DNA from: Bacillota bacterium
Lineage (GTDB): Bacteria; Bacillota; Clostridia; Oscillospirales; Oscillospiraceae
Length of the DNA stretch: 54,646 nt
Direction: 5' to 3'
NCBI GenBank assembly: GCA_021199635.1
Contig: JAJQHS010000117.1
Location: 26,219 to 80,864 of the forward strand
Shown here: positions 25,253 through 35,342 of the stretch, in pieces
Layout: every line of letters begins with the position of its first letter
Numbering within the stretch: position 1 is the first letter of the stretch
The notes under the pieces: model-generated
What the model was told of the DNA's origin: nothing
Databases searched by the model: none
The model's input: the letters and a program-made list of their open reading frames with translations, nothing else
Position numbers and translations under genes: made by a program

Positions 25253-26005
25253 CAGGCAACCTCCTTTGCATCCGCTGCCCAGGCTTGGATAAGAGCCTGT
25301 GCTTTTGTCATAATTTCGTGATGGACATTGGTGTATGCTTCCTCGGCGGTAGAGGTGAGATCCACGACCGGGAACATGGGCATCTTGTCGAAATTGGAGT
25401 GCTTGCGAAGTGCAGCATTCCAATATACATCGAGACGGCCATTGACATGGTCATAAAGGCGGTTGCAAATCATGTGTGTTGTGTGTACATCCTCCATGAT
25501 TGTGCTGTAAAGCGCAACGACCTCAGCTATTGCAGTCTCCGACTCGCTTTCCAAGGCAGCCACTCTGCTGCGAAGAGGGGCCATCCGTTTCTCACGTTCA
25601 GCAGAACGACGAGCCTTGACTTGATCTTCGGTGAGGCTTTCCTCACCCTTCATACGAAATACTCCATCCTGACCTTCGCATTTTGCCAGCATCTTACGAG
25701 CGTGGGCAAGATTGGCCTGCGTACTAGGCAGAGAAGTAAGCAGTTCACCCAGCCGGGCATAGTTCGGTTCCTCCCCAATTTGAAGTCGCCCCCCAGACTA
25801 TGGAGCAGAATTCTCTGTAGCTATTCAGCTCGGCATCCATATGCGGAGAATACCAAGTATGATCATCGATTTCGCATGGCAACCCCCTTTGGCCGTCCTT
25901 ACGGCCGGCAAGTTTCAAAGGAATCGCTTCGAAGAAGCCAATCGACTTGACCTTGCCTTTCTCCAGCGCAGCCAGACGTTTTTTAGTAGTTTTTTTGTTG
26001 CTCAT
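25252..26005 (-). pseudogene. First cassette gene, split by a frameshift at a G6 run
   Basis: Starting at ATG 26005 (after GGGGAGGT), the frame encodes MSNKKTTKKRLAALEKG to NSYREFCSIVWG and then leaves the coding frame at six consecutive G residues (plus-strand C run 25789-25794), stopping at 25745. Removing one G joins it to RLQIGEEPNYARLGELL and onward to the C-terminus WAADAKEVA at 25252, giving one protein of about 250 residues. The middle is helical (KARRSAEREKRMAPLRSRVAALESESE). Function unknown. The shift may be a true mutation, phase variation, +1 recoding or a sequence error. Confidence 0.7.
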
Positions 26006-26504
26006 AAGGTGTACCTCCCCTTAAGTTTTGCTGTACCCACATTATCCTAATATAAAGCGCAAAAAATCGACCACTCCATAGGTTACAACCGAGTAGAGAT
26101 TACTCATTCGTTGCATGACCTCCTACCACACCACCGGGCATACCGTTCGCTACACGGTAGTTCAACCGCATAAGTGCATGGACTAGTACAAGGTCAGAAT
26201 ACTAGCATATCCCACTTGTGCGAGTCTTTCATTTATAGATTGCTCATCACATAATGGTTTCTCCTATAAGAATCGATAATCCATCCCGCACTTCATTGCT
26301 AATGCGGGAATTGAAATAGTCGCTGAATATGAGAGGATCACACTACCGGTAAGCGCATTATAAACACGGCTCCGATGCAGACTTCTTCGGATGCAGATTC
26401 ACGATACAGCAACAAATTAATAGCATCTATCATGCGTGGGACCTTCTTTCTGTCTTTATATATTTAAACGGAAAAATTCAAGAAAAACCGAGTAAAAGAA
26501 GTAG
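26006..26504. other. Gene-free AT-rich stretch upstream of the cassette
   Basis: About 500 bases without a convincing gene. It must contain the cassette promoter, which I cannot place with confidence. The minus strand carries a group II intron-like hairpin at about 26105-26160, and short broken reading frames elsewhere suggest decayed mobile DNA. Confidence 0.6.
26100..26175 (-). mobile_element. Possible group II intron 3' remnant (domain V-like hairpin)
   Basis: The minus strand reads AACTACCGTGTAGCGAACGG, then TATGCCCGGTGGTGTGG. It folds as ACTACCG against CGGTGGT with an apical GAAC loop and an internal bulge, close to the domain V plus linker at the 3' ends of many bacterial group II introns, followed by a GTGTGG-type segment. 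No reverse transcriptase gene is present. Recognition is from memory of intron ends, so it needs a covariance-model test. Confidence 0.4.
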
Positions 26505-26528
26505 CTGATTTGAAAAAAATCAAATCAG
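26505..26528. repeat. Nine-base inverted repeat across the stop of the IS21 fragment
   Basis: CTGATTTGA and TCAAATCAG flank six A residues, forming a hairpin across the stop codon of the truncated transposase. It may act as a bidirectional terminator or mark a rearrangement junction. Confidence 0.5.
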
Positions 26529-26876
26529 ATGCGCCTTCTCCCGCAGCTGACTTACCAAACGGCGGACAGTTGTCTCGCCGCCGGTAAAGCCCATTTCATC
26601 CACCAGGCGGTCATAGATACGCTTTGCCGTATGATGCTGCTTCCTGGGACTGTGGGTATCTTCCTCCAGACAATGAAGGATGAACGCCACCACGTCCTCT
26701 GTCAACACGGAGGCCGAACGGCTGTAGTCTTTCCGCTCCCATGGCACGCTGTCGCCGTCCCAATACTTCCGGACGGTGTTCCGTGAGATTTGCAGAGAAG
26801 CGGCAATCTGCCGCTGACTCATACCCTGCAGCCGCATTAGTCGAATCTGCTTGTAAATTTCCACTGTAATTACCAC
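26520..26876 (-). pseudogene. istA: Truncated IS21-family transposase (IstA N-terminus)
   Basis: A 118-residue fragment from a GTG at 26876 with AAAAGG just upstream. It holds the DNA-binding part of IS21-type IstA: IRLMRLQGMSQRQIAASLQISRNTVRKYW, VPWERK and GFTGGETTVRRLV. Full IstA proteins are several hundred residues longer and carry a DDE catalytic core, which is missing, as is the IstB ATPase. It is a dead remnant. It shows insertion-sequence activity beside the accessory cassette. Confidence 0.85.
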
Positions 26877-27113
26877 CTTTTCTCGCCCCCTATATGGTCT
26901 GTAACCAGTATAGCGGACTTTTCTTGGTGGCTCAATAATTCACGAGCGTTTTCTTCCCCTGTGGCTCACTTCTATTTTAGCGTTTACCAGTATTGCGATC
27001 GTGATGATTTTACAGACAAACAAAAAAACTTCAACAGCTGCGTAATAGCAGCGGTTGAAGGCTCGCGTGTAAAACGATATTCATTTGATATTATGATTAA
27101 GGAGAATTTTCAA

Positions 27114-27500
27114 ATGAACAATAACTTTGAATATTCTTATTCAGCGGAAAGCCACCGCGAAGTAGAAGAAATCCGCAGAAAATATATAACAGATGAGGAT
27201 AATTCCTATGAAAGCAAGCTCCGTCAGCTGAAGGATCTGGACCGCAGTGCCTCCAGAAAAGGGATGATTGTTTCCATCGCCGTCGGGACTATCAGCACAA
27301 TGCTGCTGGGGCTGGGTATGTCCTGTGTTATGGTATGGAATGATCCGCTTTTTATTCTGGGGGTCGTGTTAGGAGTGCTTGGACTCGCAGGAGTTTGCTC
27401 CGCTTATCCGCTTTATCAGCACATCACAAAGAAAGGAAGTCAGCGAATTGCCCCTATGATTCTGAAGCTCAGCGAGGAACTGGAGGAAATGTCCTCCTAA
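27114..27500 (+). CDS. Small two-helix membrane protein
   Basis: A 128-residue protein beginning MNNNFEYSYSAESHREVEEIRRKY; AAGGAG upstream of ATG 27114 sets the start, although the frame is open further up. Two hydrophobic helices (about 50-72 and 78-100) are flanked by charged ends, and the C-terminus is ILKLSEELEEM. Close relatives are widespread in gut Clostridia and are sometimes labelled dihydropteridine reductase, which the sequence does not support. They often sit with the small protein that follows and a TetR-type regulator, which is absent here. Function unknown. Confidence 0.75.
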   Translation: MNNNFEYSYSAESHREVEEIRRKYITDEDNSYESKLRQLKDLDRSASRKGMIVSIAVGTISTMLLGLGMSCVMVWNDPLFILGVVLGVLGLAGVCSAYPLYQHITKKGSQRIAPMILKLSEELEEMSS

Positions 27501-27595
27501 TCTTTTTTACAATCCACAAACAAAACAAGAACGATTTCTGAACATGTCCCTGATATGATTCCCATGTAAAAAAACAAAACATGGAGGTTATTCAA

Positions 27596-27839
27596 ATGGC
27601 AAAGTCAAAGCTGGTTTGCAGCAAATGAAAAAATCGCTGACACCGTGGTGACCGGTTATAAGAAAATCGAGAATGGTGTCGTTGGTGGGTATCAGAAAAT
27701 GGCGGACTGCGTTGTAGGCGGCTTCACAAAAATATCTGATCAGTTTTGTCGGTTCCTTACCCACGACGGTGAAACCGTAGAAGAAGCAAAAGCCCGGCTA
27801 AAAGCGGAGGAAGAAGCACGTCACAGCCAAAAGTCATAA
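27596..27839 (+). pseudogene. Small VVGGY-repeat protein, frameshifted near its start
   Basis: From ATG 27596 (after ATGGAGG) the frame gives MAKSKLVCSK and stops. One base off, the sequence reads WFAANEKIADTVVTGYKKIE, then GVVGGYQKMADCVVGGFTKIS and ends EEAKARLKAEEEARHSQKS at 27839. Intact relatives start MAKxKxWF and run straight on, so an indel between codons 4 and 6 has broken the gene, unless the base is a sequencing error. The repeats are amphipathic. Function unknown; it normally accompanies the preceding membrane protein. Confidence 0.65.
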
Positions 27840-28191
27840 AAATGTAAACGCAGCGCATTTCTTTGCATGGTTTCGTTAAGAGAGTTGAGCTGCTTGAAAC
27901 CAAGCGAGCCGTCTGCTACAGCCGGAAAAGGACGGCAAAACATCCCCTTTTGACCGCTAAGGCGAGGTGCAAGCCGCACCCCGCCTTTTTCTGCGTGATC
28001 TTAACAAGCCGGTTGTTGTTCAGCGAGCGCCAAACATCCGTTAGGGCGGACCCTGAAGCCCCTGCATATGGAAACAGAGCTTATTGGAAAATCGATAGGC
28101 TTTATTTTTACCTGCATAACTTGAAAGCCAGAAAAACTACAGCCCCATAGACGCCGGGCGTACCGGCGGCGTTTATTGTGGCGCAATGGGT
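27840..28191. other. Intergenic stretch between convergent genes
   Basis: About 350 bases with no gene that I can support. A plus-strand terminator lies at 27961-27990. A GC-rich hairpin (ACGCCG with CGGCGT) lies at about 28150-28171, just downstream of asnS, and may help end transcription from either side. Confidence 0.6.
27961..27990 (+). terminator. Terminator after the small membrane-protein locus
   Basis: GGCGAGGTGC pairs with GCACCCCGCC (one mismatch) around AAGCC and is followed by five T residues. Confidence 0.7.
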
Positions 28192-29586
28192 TCACAGCTC
28201 GCAGTTGCCTACGGTGCGGGGGAAGGGCAGCACATCCCGGATGTTGGCCATGCCCGTCAGGTACATGACGCAGCGCTCGAAGCCCAGACCGAAGCCCGCG
28301 TGCCGGGCGGAGCCATACTTGCGCAGGTCCAGGTAGAACCCGTAATCCTCCGGGTTCATGCCCAACTCCTGGATGCGGGCAAGCAGAGTGTCGTAATCGT
28401 CCTCACGCTGACTTCCGCCGATGATCTCCCCGATGCCGGGCACCAGGCAGTCCATGGCAGCGACGGTCTTCCCGTCCGGGTTCAGCTTCATATAAAACGC
28501 CTTGATCTCCTTGGGATAATCCGTCACGAACACCGGGCGGCGGAACACCTGCTCGGTAAGGTAGCGCTCATGCTCGGTCTGCAGGTCGCTGCCCCAGTGG
28601 ACAGGGTAGGCGAATTCGGCGTTGTGCTTCTCCAGGATTTCGATAGCCTCGGTATAGGTGACGCGGCCGAAGTCGGAGCTGAGCACATGGTTCAGCCGCT
28701 CCAGCAGGCCCTTATCCACGAAGGAATTGAAGAACTCCATCTCCTCCGGGGCATGCTCCAGCACATAGGAAATGATATATTTAATCATATCCTCTGCCAG
28801 CGCCATATCGTCCTGCAGGTCGGCGAACGCGATCTCCGGCTCGATCATCCAGAACTCCGCCGCATGGCGGGTGGTGTTGGAATTTTCCGCCCGGAAGGTA
28901 GGGCCGAAAGTGTAGATGTTCCGGAACGCCATGGCGAAGGTTTCGCCGTTAAGCTGTCCGGAAACCGTCAGATTGGCGCGCTTGCCGAAGAAATCCTGGG
29001 AAAAATCCACGGTCCCACCCTCGGCTTTCGGGGGGTCGGCCATGTTCAGCGTAGTGACCTGGAACATCTCCCCGGCGCCCTCGCAGTCAGAGCCGGTGAT
29101 CAGGGGCGTATGCACATACACGAAATCCCGGTCCTGGAAAAACTGGTGAATGGCCATTGCCGCCAGGCTGCGCACCCGGAAGACCGCCTGGAACGTATTG
29201 GTCCTGGGGCGCAGGTGAGGGATGGTGCGCAGAAATTCCATGGAGTGCCGCTTGGGCTGCAGGGGATAGTCCCCGGTGGATGCGCCCTCCACGGTGATGC
29301 GGGTCGCCTGAAGCTCAAACTTCTGCTGTCTGGATTCCGGGGTCAGCACCAGCGTGCCCTCCACGATCAGCGCCGCTCCGATGTTGATTTTGGAAATTTC
29401 CCCGAAATTCTCCAGCGCGTCGCTGTAGACCACCTGGATGGGGGTGAAATACGTGCCGTCGGAGAGCATGATAAAGCCGAATTGCTTGCTGGGGCGGCGG
29501 TTGCGCACCCAGCCGCCGATGGTGACCGGCTTCCCGGCGTAGGTATCGGTATTTTTGAAAAGGTCACGAACAGAAATCAGTTCCAT
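28192..29586 (-). CDS. asnS: Asparaginyl-tRNA synthetase
   Basis: A 464-residue class IIb synthetase that charges tRNA-Asn. It has the N-terminal OB fold ([24 protein letters not shown]), motif 2 ([22 protein letters not shown]) and motif 3 ([16 protein letters not shown]), with HRL-type insertions absent. ATG 29586 ([12 protein letters not shown]) has GAGGAA upstream; an open extension further up is not used. It is monocistronic with its own promoter and no T-box leader. Confidence 0.96.
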   Translation of the reverse strand: MELISVRDLFKNTDTYAGKPVTIGGWVRNRRPSKQFGFIMLSDGTYFTPIQVVYSDALENFGEISKINIGAALIVEGTLVLTPESRQQKFELQATRITVEGASTGDYPLQPKRHSMEFLRTIPHLRPRTNTFQAVFRVRSLAAMAIHQFFQDRDFVYVHTPLITGSDCEGAGEMFQVTTLNMADPPKAEGGTVDFSQDFFGKRANLTVSGQLNGETFAMAFRNIYTFGPTFRAENSNTTRHAAEFWMIEPEIAFADLQDDMALAEDMIKYIISYVLEHAPEEMEFFNSFVDKGLLERLNHVLSSDFGRVTYTEAIEILEKHNAEFAYPVHWGSDLQTEHERYLTEQVFRRPVFVTDYPKEIKAFYMKLNPDGKTVAAMDCLVPGIGEIIGGSQREDDYDTLLARIQELGMNPEDYGFYLDLRKYGSARHAGFGLGFERCVMYLTGMANIRDVLPFPRTVGNCEL

Positions 29587-29622
29587 GCCGCAGTTCCTCT
29601 TTTCCTTGAGAATGTTGTATGG

Positions 29623-29651
29623 ATTATACGCCAAACCGGCAGAATTTACAA
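29623..29651 (-). promoter_or_regulatory. asnS promoter
   Basis: TTGTAA, a 17-base spacer and TATAAT on the minus strand, about 37 bases before the asnS ATG. Confidence 0.7.
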
Positions 29652-29683
29652 GAGCCTGCCGGCAATTTTGTAAAATTTCGCCT

Positions 29684-29717
29684 AAAAAACCGCCGCAGCA
29701 GGTGCGGCGGCAGTTTT
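29684..29717 (-). terminator. Terminator of the ATP synthase operon
   Basis: Immediately after atpC, CCGCCGCA pairs with TGCGGCGG around a five-base loop and is followed by six T residues on the minus strand. The A-rich other side makes it potentially bidirectional. Confidence 0.85.
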
Positions 29718-29718
29718 T

Positions 29719-31523
<1,805 letters not shown>

Positions 31524-31550
31524 TCAACTCCTTCGTATAACGTAGAATGG

Positions 31551-32390
31551 CTATGCGCCTGCGATGATCTCTGTGATCTCCTGGGTGATCGCGGCCTGCC
31601 GCGCCTGGTTGAACTCCAGGTTCAGCTGGGCGATCATATCCTCCGCGTTCTGGGTGGCGGCGTCCATAGCGGTGCGCCGCGCGGCCTGCTCCGCCGCCCG
31701 GCTCTCGCACAGGGCGCCGTAAAGGATGCCGCCCAGATACTCCGGGACAATGGCCTCGAAGACCTCCACGCTGCCCGGCTCATAGAGGATGTCCGAGCTG
31801 TGCGCCCGGCTGCCGCCGGTCTGGAGCAGAGGGAGCATCCGCAAGGTGGCGGGCGTCTGGGAGAGGACGGAGACGAAATTGGTATAGCCAATGCGGATCT
31901 CGTCGAATTCGCCGCTCAGGTACGCCTGGCAAAGCTGCCTAGCGATGGAGAAGCAGTCGCCTACGGAAACATCCGCCGCCTCGGCATACTGCTCCGTCCA
32001 TGCGGGGACACCGTGGGCGTGGAAATAATCCACCGCCTTCTTGCCGATGGGCAGGACCGTCACGTCCTTATCCCCGATCTCCGACTGGATCAGCTTGAAA
32101 ATATTGCTGTTGTAGCCGCCGGCCAGCCCCCGGTCACCGGCGATGACCACATACGCCGTCCGCTTGACCGGGCGGGCTGTCAGGTAGGGGGAGGAAAAAT
32201 CGCTGTTGGAATTGACGATGTCCGTAATGGTTTCGTACAGCAGCTCAAAATAGGGGCGGGAGTTCAATATCCGCGCCTGGGCATGGCGCAGCTTGGAAGC
32301 GGCAACCATTTCCATGGCCTTGGTGATCTGCTTAGTGGATTCCATGCTGCGGATCCGATTCTTGATTTCCTTGGTGGAAATGCCAGCCAT
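31551..32390 (-). CDS. atpG: ATP synthase gamma subunit
   Basis: A 279-residue rotor shaft. The N-terminal helix is KEIKNRIRSMESTKQITKAMEMVAASKL and the C-terminal helix ends in NLEFNQARQAAITQEITEIIAGA, the two long coils that rotate inside the alpha3beta3 ring. The ITGDRGLAGGYN-type motif appears as VIAGDRGLAGGYNSNIFK. Confidence 0.95.
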   Translation of the reverse strand: MAGISTKEIKNRIRSMESTKQITKAMEMVAASKLRHAQARILNSRPYFELLYETITDIVNSNSDFSSPYLTARPVKRTAYVVIAGDRGLAGGYNSNIFKLIQSEIGDKDVTVLPIGKKAVDYFHAHGVPAWTEQYAEAADVSVGDCFSIARQLCQAYLSGEFDEIRIGYTNFVSVLSQTPATLRMLPLLQTGGSRAHSSDILYEPGSVEVFEAIVPEYLGGILYGALCESRAAEQAARRTAMDAATQNAEDMIAQLNLEFNQARQAAITQEITEIIAGA

Positions 32391-32405
32391 GCGCTGCCTC
32401 CTTCC

Positions 32406-33920
32406 TTATACCGGCGCGGTAAATTCCGCCAGCAGCGCGCTCAGCGCGGCCTTCAGGGATTCCTCGGTGTCCGGCTCCAGCTTGCCGGTGGTGCGGATGG
32501 CTTCCAGGACGGGCTCGTACCGGTTGTCCATAAATTCATACAGCCGCTTCTCAAACTCCGGAACCTTCTCCACAGCGATGCCGTTCAGGTACCCATGGGT
32601 CACGGCGTAGAGGATGCACACCTGGTGCGCCACCTCCACGGGGGCGTTATTCTTCTGCTTCAGCACCGCCACGATGCGCTCGCCCAGAGCCAGGCGGGCC
32701 TTGGTATCCGCGTCCAGGTCGGAGCCGAACTGGGCGAAGCTCTGCAGCTCCCGGTACTGGGAGTAGAGCAGCTTCAGCGAGCCGGAAACCTTCTTCATGG
32801 CCTTGATCTGGGCATCGCCGCCCACACGGGACACGGAAATGCCGGGGTTCACAGCGGGCATGACGCCGGAGTTGAACAGCTCGGTCTCCAGGAAAATCTG
32901 GCCGTCGGTGATGGAGATCACGTTGGTGGGGATATACGCGGAAACGTCCCCTGCCTGGGTCTCGATGATCGGCAGCGCCGTCAGGCTCCCGCCGCCGTTG
33001 GCGTCGGACAGCTGCGCCGCCCGCTCCAGCAGCCGGGAGTGGAGATAGAACACATCGCCGGGGTACGCCTCCCGCCCGGGCGGGCGGCGGATCAGCAGCG
33101 AGATCGCGCGGTAGGCCACGGCGTGCTTGCTCAGGTCATCGTAGATGATCAGCACATGCTTGCCCTGGCGCATGAAATGCTCGCCCATGGTGCAGCCCGC
33201 GTAGGGGGCGATATACTGCATGGGTGCCAGCTCCGAGGCGGTGGCGGATACCACAATGGTATAATCCATGGCGCCGCCCAGGGTCAGGTTTTCCACCACC
33301 TGCGCCACCGTGGAGCGCTTCTGGCCGATGGCCACGTAAATGCAGATGACATCCTTGCCCTTCTGGTTCAGGATGGTGTCGGTGGCGATGGTGGTTTTGC
33401 CGGTCTGCCGGTCGCCGATGATCAGCTCCCGCTGCCCCCGGCCGATGGGGATCATGGAGTCAATGGCCTTGATGCCGGTCTGCAGCGGCACGCTGACGTG
33501 CTTCCGATCAATGATGCCCGGCGCAGGCATTTCGGTGGGGCGGTAAGCCTCCGGCTCCAGCAGTCCCTTGCCGTCGATCGGCTCGCCCAGGGCGTTGACC
33601 ACCCGGCCGATGAGCGCCTGCCCCACGGGGACGGAAACCACCCGCCCGGTGCGCCGGACGATGTCGCCCTCCTTGATGCCGCTGTCGCTGCCCAGGATGA
33701 CCAGGGAAACGGTGTCCTCCTCCAGGTTCTGGGCCATGCCATACGCGCCGCTGGGGAACTCCACCAGCTCGCCGGCCATGCAGTTATCCAGCCCGGAGGC
33801 CTTGGCGATGCCGTCGCCCACGAGGATTACCACGCCGGTCTCGCTCTGCTCCAGCTTGGCCTCGTAATTTTTGATCTGATCGCGAATAATCTTCGTGATT
33901 TCTTCGGGTTTTAATTCCAT
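32406..33920 (-). CDS. atpA: ATP synthase alpha subunit
   Basis: A 504-residue regulatory nucleotide-binding subunit. The N-terminus is [20 protein letters not shown], the P-loop is [11 protein letters not shown] (about 169-179), and [12 protein letters not shown] and [28 protein letters not shown] follow. The C-terminal region carries [16 protein letters not shown]. Normal length and position. Confidence 0.97.
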   Translation of the reverse strand: MELKPEEITKIIRDQIKNYEAKLEQSETGVVILVGDGIAKASGLDNCMAGELVEFPSGAYGMAQNLEEDTVSLVILGSDSGIKEGDIVRRTGRVVSVPVGQALIGRVVNALGEPIDGKGLLEPEAYRPTEMPAPGIIDRKHVSVPLQTGIKAIDSMIPIGRGQRELIIGDRQTGKTTIATDTILNQKGKDVICIYVAIGQKRSTVAQVVENLTLGGAMDYTIVVSATASELAPMQYIAPYAGCTMGEHFMRQGKHVLIIYDDLSKHAVAYRAISLLIRRPPGREAYPGDVFYLHSRLLERAAQLSDANGGGSLTALPIIETQAGDVSAYIPTNVISITDGQIFLETELFNSGVMPAVNPGISVSRVGGDAQIKAMKKVSGSLKLLYSQYRELQSFAQFGSDLDADTKARLALGERIVAVLKQKNNAPVEVAHQVCILYAVTHGYLNGIAVEKVPEFEKRLYEFMDNRYEPVLEAIRTTGKLEPDTEESLKAALSALLAEFTAPV

Positions 33921-33941
33921 ACTGTCCCTGCTTTCTACAAA

Positions 33942-34481
33942 TCAGAGTACGGTGCTTTTCAGCTGCTTGCGCAGGTTCTGGAGCCGGAGGGCGACCGTGT
34001 CCTCCACCCGCTTGCCGTCAAAATCCAGCCGCACGCCGCCCAGGCACTTTTCGTCCACCCGGTTGGTCAGCGCGATGGTTTTGCCGGTGATCTGCTCCAG
34101 CTTCCCGGTCAGCCGGGCGGACTGCTCCGCCGTCAGCGGTAGCGCCGTCACCGCCGTCACCGGCAGGATGCCGTGATCCTGGTTGTACCGCTCCCGGTAG
34201 GCCTCGCTGCACTGGGGGAACTGGCGGGCGTATCCCCTCTGCGTCAGAATTTTCAGGAAATTCAGCACATACGGGTGGATCTTCCCGGCAAAGCTGTCGT
34301 CCAGGATCTGGCAGCGCTCCGCCTTGCCCAAAGTGGGCACGGACAGGAGCCTGAGATAATCCGGCTCCCGGGCGAAGCCCTGCTCCAGCGCGGACATCTG
34401 GGCGAGGATGGTATCCCCCAGACCCTCCGAGGCCGCCAGCTCATACAGCGCGCCGCCGTAGACGCTTCCCAGCTCCGTCAT
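33942..34481 (-). CDS. atpH: ATP synthase delta subunit
   Basis: A 179-residue peripheral-stalk subunit linking the b subunits to the top of the alpha3beta3 ring. It has an N-terminal helical domain (GSVYGGALYELAASEGLGDTI) and the C-terminal KTIALTNRVDEKCLGGVRLDFDGKRVEDTV. Its start overlaps the atpF stop. Confidence 0.93.
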   Translation of the reverse strand: MTELGSVYGGALYELAASEGLGDTILAQMSALEQGFAREPDYLRLLSVPTLGKAERCQILDDSFAGKIHPYVLNFLKILTQRGYARQFPQCSEAYRERYNQDHGILPVTAVTALPLTAEQSARLTGKLEQITGKTIALTNRVDEKCLGGVRLDFDGKRVEDTVALRLQNLRKQLKSTVL

Positions 34482-34978
34482 GACTGCTCACCCAATTCGT
34501 TGATGAAATCCTCCACCAGCCGGGTCTGGTCGGCGCCGGTCAGCTCCCGGCCCACCACCTTCTCGGCGATGGCCAGCGCCATGCCGGAAATCTCATCCTT
34601 GGCGTCGTTGACCGCCTTCTTCTTCTCCTGGGCGATGTCCGCCGCCGCCTTATCCAGGATCGCGCCGGCCTCGGCGTTGGCCTTGCGGAGGATCTCCTCC
34701 TCCCGCGCCTGTCCCCGGGCGACCGCCTCCTTGACCATGCGCTCGCCGGTTTCGGATGCGGCGGAGAGCTTCTGTCGGTACTCGGATTCCATGGCCTTTG
34801 CCTGGTCCTTGGCGGCATTGGCCTCGGCGTACAGATCGTCGATTTCCTTCTGCCGGCTGTCGATCAGGTTTTTCACCGGGACGAACAGAAATTTTTTCGC
34901 AACGAACAGAAGCAGCAGGGTGTTCAGCAGAATAAACAGCGCGGTCCAGAAGTCCACGCCTATAAAGCTCTCAAACAC
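34478..34978 (-). CDS. atpF: ATP synthase b subunit
   Basis: A 166-residue peripheral-stalk subunit with one N-terminal helix (FWTALFILLNTLLLLFVAKKFLF) and a long charged coil to about residue 145. The helical part includes IDSRQKEIDDLYAEANAAKDQAK. It forms a dimer that holds the catalytic ring static. Confidence 0.94.
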   Translation of the reverse strand: MFESFIGVDFWTALFILLNTLLLLFVAKKFLFVPVKNLIDSRQKEIDDLYAEANAAKDQAKAMESEYRQKLSAASETGERMVKEAVARGQAREEEILRKANAEAGAILDKAAADIAQEKKKAVNDAKDEISGMALAIAEKVVGRELTGADQTRLVEDFINELGEQS

Positions 34979-35020
34979 TTACCTTCGCTCCTTCCTTACA
35001 TCTTCTCGATTGGGTGCGCC

Positions 35021-35272
35021 TTACACATTGGTGGCGAACAGGATCAGGAAGGAGATCAGCAGGGCGTAGATGCCGGTGGTTTCGGTGATGGCGCAGCCCA
35101 GGATCATGTTGGTACGCAGGTTGCTGGCAGCCTCCGGCTGACGTGCCATGCCGTCCAGCGCCTTGCCCACCGCGTTGCCTTCACCAAGGGCGGGGCCGAT
35201 GGCGCCGATGCCCATACAAAGTCCTGCGCCGATAGCGCACATTGCCTTCAGAAAATACTCGTTGAATTCCAT
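35021..35272 (-). CDS. atpE: ATP synthase c subunit, two-carboxylate type
   Basis: An 83-residue hairpin that forms the rotor ring. The polar loop is ARQPEA. The second helix carries the ion-binding E64 in ITETTGIY, with T65, T66 and Y69 typical of Na+-binding c subunits. The first helix has GPALGEG, placing E31 where Na+ rings usually have Gln. Two acidic residues at these positions match the two-carboxylate Na+ motif described for Fusobacterium nucleatum. This suggests a sodium-driven synthase, but the ion cannot be proved by sequence. Confidence 0.95.
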   Translation of the reverse strand: MEFNEYFLKAMCAIGAGLCMGIGAIGPALGEGNAVGKALDGMARQPEAASNLRTNMILGCAITETTGIYALLISFLILFATNV

Positions 35273-35342
35273 AAATCGTTCCTCCTAAAAAGTTGAATGA
35301 TAAATCTATTTCCATATAAATAATGGCTGACAAAAGGGGGAT

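Noticed and set aside
26961-27113. N-terminal extension of the small membrane protein at 27114
   Set aside because: The extra 51 codons lack a ribosome site and include non-conserved sequence, whereas AAGGAG precedes ATG 27114.
29587-29683. T-box leader before asnS
   Set aside because: The promoter lies about 37 bases from the start codon, leaving no room for a T-box.
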